Of a DNA stretch of 64,000 nt, positions 45,362 to 55,507 are shown in pieces. Source of the stretch: Sorghum bicolor (lineage: Eukaryota > Streptophyta > Magnoliopsida > Poales > Poaceae); NCBI RefSeq assembly GCF_000003195.3, contig NC_012871.2, forward strand, positions 58,333,802 through 58,397,801, written 5' to 3'. Below the pieces are notes generated by a model that saw only the letters and a list, made by a program, of their open reading frames with translations, had not been told where the DNA came from and searched no databases. Position 1 is the first letter of the stretch. Each line of letters opens with the position of its first letter. Position numbers and translations under genes: made by a program.

Positions 45362-46875
45362 TGTTGACACTTGCTAACACCACTTAGATACTAGGTTGTC
45401 ATCCCTAGCATGGCGCCAGAGTGTACAAAGGTATTTATAAATGTAAAGGATCTCTAGAAAATAATCTATTCTATCCGCAAGCGCACAGATAAAACACCTC
45501 ATTGTAGCATTTCACCAGGATAAGTATTCCAGGTATCGTTATTTATAATTTTGCTCAAGGGATCTCAAGAAGATGGAATTAAATCAATGGGCAAAATCTA
45601 TCAAGGCATAGACTAGAGATAAACTTGCAAGAACATGATTACTAATAAGAAACTCGTCACACAGTCACATACTTTAGCAGGGGGTAAACCATAAAGATAA
45701 TGATAATGAATTATAAGTTCATGGGTAGATAACACAGCGATTAGAAAATAGACTACTCCTCATATATGTAGGTGATGTCGGATTAGCTAGAGAATGGATT
45801 CTAAGTTATCTACTAACTACTAAGTCATAATCTACTCTAGTTATCTACAAGATCATATATAGCATAAAAGACTCTTCATTCATGTATAAGGAACATTGAT
45901 AAAGTAAATCAGAACATTGCATGACTTACTCCACAATACCGGTTCTGCCTGTCCTATCAACGGAGGGTGGACTATATAAGAATCAACGAAGCTGTCACTA
46001 TCGCGAACTACCACACGACCCGGCCAATAGGATACATTTGCAGATAAATAACATCTAAGCACCACGCTCACATGTGATCTATCACCTAACTCCCTCGCGT
46101 CAAGAGCTAAGCGCTTTGCAAACTTATACATAAACTCATTATCAATTAGAACTATATCAAATATAGAACTAGAGCAAACTAAGAACATAATAATTAGAGA
46201 CATAATGCAATTAGAACAATAGAATTAGAGAAAGATATGAATAATACCAATCTTTATTACCGAAGATCCGAATCCAGAGCGTAGTGCTCTACTTCTCTAA
46301 TTGCTATCTAATCAAACCTCTAAACTTGAAGGATTAGGGAGTAGCTAATTCTAATTCTCTGTGGGAGAGAGATCTAAACCCTAACTTTGATGGCTACCTC
46401 TGAATAATGATTTCTCCTCTCTTCCTCCAGGGGCCAGGGGGTCTGGTTTTATAGTCCCCTCAAGTGAACGTGAGCCATTGGATCAAACCGACATAGATTG
46501 TATGGTTTAGATTGATCCTTTAGGTCGGTGGAGCGTAGTCCCGAAGCAGAGTCCTGGTTGGCCTCCAACCCTGGGCGGGCGCCCAAGGGAGGTGGGCGGG
46601 CGCCCAGCCCCCGAGCCCGAATCGCTTCCCGTTCGTTCCCGTGGCTTCTGGATTCTTCTAGATTGAGGAAAATTGCACGGCACGTAATTATCTCGTTGTA
46701 AACATGACATGTGGGCCTTCTCTCCATATTCTCTGATAAACCCCTGCAGAAATAGATAAACACCAAAGCTCGTGGAATTCTGTCAGATAAAACCCTAATT
46801 CTAGATGTTTATTTCATATTGATCCTTTTTCATGTTTATTTGATTATTAATTTTAGTACTTAAGGACCGTCAACA
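45362..46875 (-). repeat. 3' LTR of element D
   Basis: 1514 bp. Minus-strand TATA box ACTATAAAACC at about 46445-46454, with the 34-bp GC-rich motif GGGCGGGCGCCC...GGGCGGGCGCCC at 46573-46606 upstream of it. Confidence 0.9.
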
Positions 46876-48416
46876 AACTCCCCCAAGCTTACCCTTTGCT
46901 CGTCCCTGAGCAAACAGCTAAACTCAGACGGATCAGGAGTTGCTTCGATGTTTTCTTTCCTGACAGGCACACATGCTTTTATACAAAATTCTTCCAGATT
47001 AGAGTGAAGTGTTATGGAGTTTAGTACCTACACTTAAATCTTAAGTAATCGAAAGACAAAATAGTTAAGTCAAGCACTATCCCTCCTGTCTATACTTCAC
47101 CTTCGTTCTAGAGTTTTTCATAAGTTTTCAAAATAAAACTCAGAGTTCCCAGCAATGATTCTCTCAAGTCTCTCTATATGTGGTTTTTGTGGATCCTTAC
47201 CATGATATCACTTGCCTATAGCTAATAGAATATTTAAGTGGAGCTCATAGGAGTGAAAAACAACTCATACATATGTTGTCTAATCGAGCCATGGATCCAA
47301 AGGAACTCAGCATATAATTAAATCAAGATGTGCATGTGTGGTGGAGTAAATGATAGTGATGATGAAAATACATAAGTGATAATAAAACTTAGTTCTCATT
47401 GCTCCTTATATTGCTATCTCTCCTCCTCTTTGATCTTTGCTTTGGGAGAACATGGGCTATCTTTTTCTCTCTTTTTTTCAGGTGGGTAGTAGATACCCCT
47501 AATTCTACTGTCGGACACTTGTCCATTTTTTCCGCTCAAGTGGGCATCTTTGTACCCCTAATTCTACTTCGGACACTTGTCCATTTTTTCCTCTCGTCTC
47601 ACTCTTTTTCTTTCTTTTCCGAGGTTCCGGGCACTTGCCCCTTTTTATTTCCTCGTATATTTTTGCATAACCCATGCCTCTTCTGCATTGTATCTTTTTA
47701 GAGAGAGAATAACAATACTTGGGACAGTGAGTGATAATATTTTTTTAGCAATTTTAATGATTGATGATGAATGCTGTGGTAGATGTGTGCAAGTGAATAT
47801 CTTAATTTAACCACATGAAAAGCTCCTAAGGGTCAACACAGCTCGATCAAACTCAATGTAAATATAGTAAAAGATGTTATAGCAAGTATGGCTGTGGTAG
47901 GTAGTTTTGTTATGCTAGGAACTCATCATGTGATTTGTAAGTTCTCAAAATAAATCTCCAGAACTTAGTGTAGTAGGAACAAGATAAACAGTAGCTCAAC
48001 TTTATATCATGCCTTTCTCTTACCTAGACTTTAGTTTTATGCTTCCCAAAGATAGTAAGTTTCAGTTTTAGTAATTCCTGGAAGAATTCTAATATAAAAG
48101 CTAGGTACTTGTAAGTAAGCAAACAGAGCAACTGTTCATCATTTCCATCATGCATATTTTTGGTCTTTTTTTATTTTTTCTAGAGATTAAACTTAGCAGA
48201 AAAATAAAGCACACTTATCTACACACTCTTTTTATTTTGTTTTCATGTTTATAAAGTGCAGTAAATTAAAGCAAGAAAATATTTATTTGGTTTTCTAAGT
48301 TTTTCCTTTTAAGATAAAATAAATACTAAGACAGAATAGAATAAATAAGAAGAGCAAATAAAAACTTACTTGATAAATTAGGAGGAACTCCCCCAAGCTG
48401 GATGTTGCCGTCGGTC
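46876..48416 (-). other. 3' non-coding region of element D
   Basis: About 1.5 kb between the second ORF and the 3' LTR. AT-rich, with pyrimidine tracts on the plus strand near 47460-47640 and a partial duplication (CCCCTAATTCTACT...GGACACTTGTCC at ~47496 and ~47556). No gene. Confidence 0.6.
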
Positions 48417-49973
48417 TTACCCGATGTTCCAGAACCGCATCATGGTTGTGATGTTGTCGTTCATTGTTGTTGTATCTTGTCTCAGCTCTTGCACTGCAGC
48501 GGCATGGTCCTGGTTCCATTTTTGTTGCTCTTCCAGGAGTCTTCCATGTTCTGCTTGCGTGTTCTGGATGTCGAGGAGGGTGTTGTCGGTACGAGTGAAG
48601 AAAGCACCGGCCTCTTGATAGTAGTCATTCGTGAAAGCGTAGGAGGCGTCGGAGTATCGTCCTGCATCAAATTAGGGCGGAGGTCTGGATCCTGAAGCTC
48701 CATATGGATCAGTGGAGTACCTGCCCGTATGAAAAGGCGGGTTTGTCCACTGGTGATCTTGGCTCTCCGGCCATGTCTCCTCTGTTGGCTCTTGTGGTTG
48801 CGCATGACGAGCCCATAGGTCTCGAAGGACTCGAGGGTTGTAATCGCAATAGTGCAAGTGCGCTGCTTCTTCTGGTCCAGGGTCAGCTCCATACCAAGTG
48901 CGTTCTCGGTGAGTGGTTATCCTTTCAGATGCCACTCGCTGTGGAGTTCTCTAGTTCACTGGTGTTGCTGCAATCTCAATCAAAATCTTTTGCACAGAGT
49001 AGAGGCCAAGGTTCGGGTTAGGTAACCGAATCTTGCCTTTATCATCATATAGCATATACATTATATTTCCCTCTTTCTTTAACATCCGAGCTTGTCTAAA
49101 TGTGTCATAGCCATGATAAATTCTTAACTCTTCTATGAAGTCCAACGATGAGTTTTCTAGTAAATGAAGATTAGTGGCTAGACGAGTGATAAGTGAAGTA
49201 CATCCTACTGGTCCCTGAAGACTAGGTATACTAAGCCAATGAGAAACTAATAGTGTAACAGGTGAAGTGGGTACTTTACTAATAGCAGCATATAAAAGTT
49301 GTAAATCTCCTACTCTTACTTTCCTAATATCGTCGCGATAGAAAAGATTGTACCCAAGCCATTTGTGGAACATCCTAAGAGTGGCGTGTTCCATGTCACT
49401 GGTTCGGGCTTGACTGTAAAAATTATCTCTAGATATTTCTCTCCAAAACTGGTGTCTCTCAAAATTGGGTAAATCGGAGTCAATGTTCAGGATGCATCTT
49501 GAAGAGAAACCAAGATGGTCGCTCAGCTCTCTCCAAGATAACATAATTTCCTGTTTGAACATCCGAAAAACAATTCCCCCCTCATAGTATTATAAAGTGC
49601 AAAGAAATTCGAGGGTGAGAAGACGAGAACCCAGCTCAGTTATATTCCAAAAATTTGTCCAACCCATCATCTGAAAAATTAAGTCAAATTCAGTGTCCAT
49701 ACCTGTTTCTCGTAGTAGGATTGGATCGATAGTAGGGGTGTGAATGAAATCTTTATTCTTCAATTGCTGATAAACTTCCTTCTCTCTTCGGGTCTTCAGT
49801 CCAAGGTCTCCTATCTTGAGAAGGACCTTGACTTGCTGGCCTGATGAAGATGATGGAGCTTGTGTGGGTGTCGGGTCGACGCTCATCTCTGATGGCTGTG
49901 AGGAGTGTCGGGCGGAACTCCTTGTACCAATGTTCTTGAGAGCCTTCCTTGCATTCTTCACCTTTTTAAACAT
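48417..49973 (-). pseudogene. Second ORF of element D (env position), three stops
   Basis: From ATG 49973 (MFKKVKNARKALKN) to TAA 48417-48419 one frame of 519 codons is interrupted by TAA 49590-49592, TAG 48951-48953 and TAA 48672-48674. The N-terminus is basic, followed by a Ser/Thr/Pro linker. The middle has SWRELSDHLGFSSRCILNID and GPVGCTSLITRLATNLHLLE, a pattern I associate with ORFs of grass Athila-like elements. The C-terminus is Gln/Glu-rich coiled coil (AEHGRLLEEQQKWNQDHAAA). I see no transmembrane segment, so it is not an obvious envelope protein despite its position. An acceptor-like TTTGCAGG just before the ATG and a TATA box at 50320-50311 suggest its own spliced transcript. Confidence 0.65.
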
Positions 49974-50310
49974 CCTGCAAACAAAAGTTGGCAAAAACAC
50001 AACTGGTGGAAAATGTGAGATAAAATGTTAGTGGTCAGCTGTCCGGAGTGTCAGTAGTCCAGGGGTTAATCGTTCAAGACAAGTTTCTATTTTGGTACAG
50101 CCTCCCCCTAAACAACTTTTACTTCCGTTTAGACAACGAGATCACTACTTACTAGGTGATAATCACTCTCTCAAAAGAATTCTAACCTTCCCTTCCACTC
50201 TCCACTTTCTCTCTACTCTCTTCTCTTCACTACAAGAGCTCCTTCTCGGGAAACTGAAACTTGTGTGGTTTTCTGGAGTGTTTGTATGAAGAGAAGGGGA
50301 GCTGGAGGTG

Positions 50311-50370
50311 GCCTTTTATAGGCTGAGCAGGGGACAGGGCGGGCGCCCAAGGTAGGTGGGCGGGCGCCCA
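50311..50370 (-). promoter_or_regulatory. Internal promoter of element D
   Basis: On the minus strand TATAAAAGGC (50320-50311) is preceded by the 34-bp motif GGGCGGGCGCCC...GGGCGGGCGCCC at 50337-50370, which matches the LTR copies (46573-46606, 54392-54425) with one mismatch. A pyrimidine/CA-rich leader follows. It probably drives the second ORF at 49973. Confidence 0.55.
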
Positions 50371-50879
50371 CCCCTGGTGTCCATCCTGGGTGTGCCTCCT
50401 CCACTTGCTTCCTTGCTTTGATCTCACGCAGAATAATATTGTGTTGGTAGTGGTTGGACGGTGGAAAGATGTCAGGTGAGTGGAAACTTATTGGTGGATG
50501 AAATTATGTGATGGGATGTATGTGAGATGAAGTGTATGACATGTGGGACCCAAAGAGTGTGGGTCATGCTTCTAGAAGATCAATATAAATAAACATAATG
50601 CAGGAAAAAATTATGAGAGTTGAAACTTAATGAAAATGATATTGGAAAATATTTTTGTGCCTCCACAATAATTAATAAATATGGGTTGTTACACACCTCG
50701 AATATTATTTATATGGGGCTTTTTGATTATTATAATTATGCTATGAATGTACGACTAATGCAAGAATTAATTATGCAAGAATTTAAATATGAGAAAGTTA
50801 ATAATGCAGATAAATACCGATTTACCTCCCGGTGAGGGTTTGGGATTTTTAGGTCCCCCAAGCTGGACCTCCAAATCTT

Positions 50880-52836
50880 TTAATCTTTTGAGTTACCTTC
50901 CTCCGGAGATGGTGTCTCCAGTGGTTCTTCATGAACTTCCTTCACTGTAGAGTCTCTCTCTGGTCTGGGTTTGAATGTGAAGTGTTCTTCTTGACCGTTT
51001 ATGTTGAACTTGATTTCTCCGTTCCCGACATCAATGTGGGCATTAGCAGTGCTCAGAAATGGCCTTCCAAGGATGATGGACACTTTCGAGTCAGGACTAA
51101 TGTCCAGTACTACGAAGTCTACTGGCACAAGGAAATCTCTGATCTTGACTGGAATGTTCTCGGCGATGCCCAACGGGTGTCGAACCAATTGATCCGCTAG
51201 TTGTAGGCACATTGATGTTGGTTCTAAGGTTGCATGATCAAGCTTTTTTGTAGACTGATGCTGGCATCACACTGACACTTGCTCCGAGATCACAAAGTGC
51301 ATTGTTGAAGTGTTGGTTTCCGATTGAGCAATCAATAGTGGGGCATCCGGGGTCTTCCTTCTTCTTTGGTGGTTTATTGAGGATGGCCGCACTACATTCT
51401 TCTGTCAGCTTGATAACCTCAGTGGTGGGCAGTGGTCTCTTCTTGTTAAGAATATCTCTGATGTACTTTGCATATGTAGGTACCTGTATGGCATCGAGCA
51501 GAGGTATGTTGACATATAATTTCTGAATGACCTCTACAAACTTACCAAACTGCTCATCCGACTGCAGTCCTCTGTTTCTTCTGGGAAATGGCAAATAGTT
51601 GGTGTCGTAAAAATCTTTCCTCATTTCTCCAGTTCTTGGTGGTTGTAGCAGATCTTCTGCTTCAACTGGGCTTTCTTCTTCTATCACTGTTGGTTGCACT
51701 GGTGCTGATGTTCTTTGTTTCTCTTTTGGGTATGGTGGATCTCTGGTAGCTTTACCTCCTCTAGTAGTTATATTCTTTACCTGCTCAATGTTAGTAGCAA
51801 CAGGCAGTGCAGCAGCTATCTTTATTAATTTAAGCTCTACCCTTTTATTAAGAGTGTTTTGCTCATCAAAGGCAGTTAGTAGAAAATCTATTTTATTATG
51901 TATATCTTTTAGAGATGATTCATTTGTATCTAGCCTTTGTTTAACTTCATCATTAATTTTGGTTTGTTGAGCAATTATCTCTTTTAATGAAAGTTGCTTG
52001 AAAGTATTACCTGAATTCGTACCTTTGCTATTGGGTTGACTCGAAGTTGGTTGATATTTGTATGCTGTCTCAATGGCCCTTTGATCTTCTTTGAACTTGG
52101 CCCTCTGGTCAATCCAATGGAGCAAATTTTCCATCTTAGTTGATAATGCATTTACTTCTTCTGGTATTTCTTCAGTTTGATGACATTGTTGAGCTTTATC
52201 TTGGAACCAGCTTTGGTTTTCTGCTATCTTATCCAAAAGTATCTCTGCTTTTCCAGTTGTAAGCTCCAAGAATGATCCTTTAGCAGATGCATCTAGGCAC
52301 TCACGAGCCTTCTAGGTTAATCCATGGTAGAAGGTCTGCATAAGTAACCATGTGGCCATTCCATGGTGAGGACAATCTGATGTGTATCCTTGAAAACGCT
52401 CCCATGCTTCTGAAATGGCTTCTATCTTCTGCTGTTGGAAACTGACAATATTTCCTCTTAAGGCAGTTGTTTTGCCTATAGGGAAAAACTTTGATAGAAA
52501 GGCATCTGACAAGTTCGTCCAGTTGTTGATGTTATCTTGATGAGTGTAGAACCACTTCCTCGCTTTCCCTTCTAGTGAGAATGGAAAAAGGCGAAGCAGT
52601 ATGACGTCTTTGTCAACTCCATTGATGTGGATTGTGCTTCCAATCTCTAAGAAATTCTGCAAGTGTGCACTGGCATCTTCATGTGCCTTTCCACTGAATT
52701 GTGTAGCTTGTACCAAATTGATGAGGCTTGACTTGAGCTCAAACTCGGGTATTCCTTCTTCTACTGCAAATCTTGGACCAGTTGGAATGTTGTCAAGACT
52801 TGGAGCAGAGAATTCTTGCAAGGTCTTTTGTGTCAT
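50880..52836 (-). pseudogene. Element D gag and protease
   Basis: ATG 52836 (MTQKTLQEFS). Gag core: INLVQATQFSGKAHEDASAHL, LRLFPFSLEGKARKWFYTH, AFLSKFFPIGKTTALR. TAG 52312-52314 interrupts the frame after FYHGLT, where relatives have Gln; the frame then continues through a coiled-coil region (~51990-52200) to the protease-like CDLGASVSVMPASVYKK. A slip in the T6 run 51244-51249 shifts the last part, which reads RDFLVPVDFVVLDISPDSK...SIILGRPFLSTANA and ends at 50880. The frame then stops; no RT follows. Confidence 0.82.
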
Positions 52837-53180
52837 AGCTTCAGCAATTGGTAGCTAGCTTCTTCTTCTCTTGATTGCTTTGGTTCTGATGACGAAGAGT
52901 TGAATGTATCCAAAGTCAATCCTGTTATACCCTGTATAAAAATATAAACATAGAAAAACAACAGGGTGAACCTGCCAAAGCAGCGGTGCCTTGTTATGAT
53001 TTCTCACTTAGTAGCTGTTTTTATGCAATTATTTCTCTATAGTCTAGTCTAATATTTTATATGAATAACCTTGATTGATTTTCTGGCTTTCCTTAATATT
53101 ACCCTTTTGTTCCCTTTTATGACTTATTCCTGAGACTCGTATAATTCCTATAATTCCCCGGCAACGGCGCCAGAAATGCT

Positions 53181-54694
53181 TGTTGACACTAGCTAACACC
53201 ACTTAGATACTAGGTTGTCATCCCTAGCATGGCGCCAGAGTGTACAAAGGTATTTATAAATGTAAAGGCTCTCTAGAAAATAATCTATTCTATCCGCAAG
53301 CGCACAGATAAAACACCTCATTGTAGCATTTCACCAGGATAAGTATTCCAGGTATCGTCATTTATAATTTTGCTTAAGGGATCTCAAGAAGATGGAATTA
53401 AATCAATGGGCAAAATCTATCAAGGCATAGACTAGAGATAAACTTGCAAGAACATGATTACTAATAAGAAACTCGTCACACAGTCACATACTTTAGCAGG
53501 GGGTAAACTATAAAGATAATGATAATGAATTATAAGTTCATGGGTAGATAACACAGCGATTAGAAAATAGACTACTCCTCATATATGTAGGTGATGTCGG
53601 ATTAGCTAGAGAATGGATTCTAAGTTATCTACTAACTACTAAGTCATAATCTACTCTAGTTATCTACAAGATCATATATAGCATAAAAGACTCTTCATTC
53701 ATGTATAAGGAACATTGATAAAGTAAATCAGAACATTGCATGACTTACTCCACAATACCGGTTCTGCCTGTCCTATCAACGGAGGGTGGACTATATAAGA
53801 ATCAACGAAGCTGTCACTATCGCGAACTACCACACGACCCGGCCAATAGGATACATTTGCAGATAAATAACATCTAAGCACCACGCTCACATGTGATCTA
53901 TCACCTAACTCCCTCGCGTCAAGAGCTAAGCGCTTTGCAAACTTATACATAAACTCATTATCAATTAGAACTATATCAAATATAGAACTAGAGCAAACTA
54001 AGAACATAATAATTAGAGACATAATGCAATTAGAATAATAGAATTAGAGAAAGATATGAATAATACCAATCTTTATTACCGAAGATCCGAATCCAGAGCG
54101 TAGTGCTCTACTTCTCTAATTGCTATCTAATCAAACCTCTAAACTTGAAGGATTAGGGAGTAGCTAATTCTAATTCTCTGTGGGAGAGAGATCTAAACCC
54201 TAACTTTGATGGCTACCTCTGAATAATGATTTCTCCTCTCTTCCTCCAGGGGCCAGGGGGTCTGGTTTTATAGTCCCCTCAAGTGAACGTGAGCCACTGG
54301 ATCAAACCGACATAGATTGTATGGTTTAGATTGATCCTTTAGGTCGGTGGAGTGTAGTCCCGAAGCAGAGTCCTGGTTGGCCTCCAACCCTGGGCGGGCG
54401 CCCAAGGGGGGTGGGCGGGCGCCCAGCCCCCGAGCCCGAATCGCTTCCCGTTCGTTCCCGTGGCTTCTGGATTCTTCTAGATTGAGGAAAATTGCGCGGC
54501 ACGTAATTATCTCGTTGTAAACATGACATGTGGGCCTTCTCTCCATATTCTCTGATAAACCCCTGCAGAAATAGATAAACACCAAAGCTTGTGGAATTCT
54601 GTCAGATAAAACCCTAATTCTAGATGTTTGTTTCATATTGATCCTTTTTCATGTTTATTTGATTATTAATTTTAGTACTTAAGGACCGTCAACA
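53181..54694 (-). repeat. 5' LTR of element D
   Basis: 1514 bp, about 12 differences from 45362-46875. Carries the 34-bp GC-rich motif at 54392-54425 and the minus-strand TATA box near 54263-54273. Confidence 0.9.
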
Positions 54695-54699
54695 GGAAC

Positions 54700-55435
54700 T
54701 AAGCTGAACTTCAGTTCTGCTTATCATCCCCAGACTGATGGACAGACAGAGAGAATTAATCAAATCTTGGAGGACATGCTGAGAGCTTGTGCTCTGCAGT
54801 ATGGCGCTAGTTGGGACAAAAGTCTCTCGTATGCCGAGTTTTCCTATAACAACAGCTACCAGAAGAGTCTCAAGATGGCACCATTTGAAGCTTTGTATGG
54901 TCGCAAGTGTAGGACACCTTTATTCTGGAATCAAACTGGTGAAACACAGGTGTTTGGACCAGACGTCCTAAGAAGTGCTGAAGAACAAGTGAGGATGATT
55001 AGGGACAATCTAAGAGTGGCACAGTCGAGGCAGAAAAGTTATGCCGACACCCGAAGAAGGGACTTGAGCTTAAAAGAGGGTGATTTTGTATATCTGAAGG
55101 TATCTCCAATGAGGAGTGTGAAGAGATTCAATGTGAAGGGTAAGCTAGCACCGAGATACGTCGGACCTTTCAGGATTCTTGCAAGACGTGGAGAAGTAGC
55201 CTATCAGTTAGAACTTCCTGAGAGCTTGTCAAGCGTACATGATGTATTCCATGTTTCTCAGTTGAAGAAATGTTTGCGGGTACCCGAAGAGCAGATTCCT
55301 ATAGAAGAGTTGACCATTAAAGAAGATCTCACATATGAAGAGTACCCGATAAAGATCTTGGAAACTGCAGACAAGTACAATGGAACCGTTATACCAAAGA
55401 TGAAGCCACCTAGGAAAGAGAAGAGGATTTGAGAA
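54700..55435 (+). pseudogene. Element A integrase 3' part with chromodomain remnant
   Basis: Continues A's integrase in frame after D: LNFSSAYHPQTDGQTERINQ with the catalytic Glu, APFEALYGRKCRTPL, GPFRILARRGEVAYQL (GPY/F motif) and SSVHDVFHVSQLKKCL. The chromodomain begins normally (LTYEEYPIKILETAD) and then loses about 15 codons; the remaining end (QWNRYTKDEAT, then TAG, EREEDL) lies in another frame. The called frame stops at 55432. Chromodomains direct chromovirus integration to marked chromatin; this one is not functional. Confidence 0.85.
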
Positions 55436-55494
55436 AGTCGTATCCACAACTATTCGAGTAAGCATCACCTAATCTCGAGGACGAGATTATTTTT

Positions 55495-55504
55495 AAGGGG
55501 GTAG
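55495..55504 (+). other. Polypurine tract of element A
   Basis: AAGGGGGTAG directly before the 3' LTR (starts 55508), the expected priming site for plus-strand synthesis. Confidence 0.75.
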
Positions 55505-55507
55505 AAT

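Larger units (their letters stand above)
45362..54694 (-). mobile_element. Element D: Athila-like Ty3/gypsy retrotransposon lacking RT and integrase
   Basis: 9333 bp on the minus strand, inserted in A's integrase. LTRs of 1514 bp each (5' LTR 54694-53181, 3' LTR 46875-45362) have TGTTGAC...GTCAACA ends; the duplication GGAAC is at 45357-45361 and 54695-54699. Primer-binding site 53172-53156 (TGGCGCCGTTGCCGGGG on the minus strand) lies 8 bases from the LTR. A polypurine tract (GGGGGAGTT) abuts the 3' LTR. Gag-protease at 52836-50880 and a second ORF at 49973-48417; nothing resembling RT, RNase H or integrase. The LTRs differ at about 12 positions (~0.8 %). Gag sequence and primer site suggest the Athila lineage. 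It must depend on other elements to move. Confidence 0.9.

Noticed and set aside
45362..45480. Host gene with TGTTGACAC start next to A's integrase
   Set aside because: This is the LTR of element D; the duplication GGAAC and the second LTR copy prove it.
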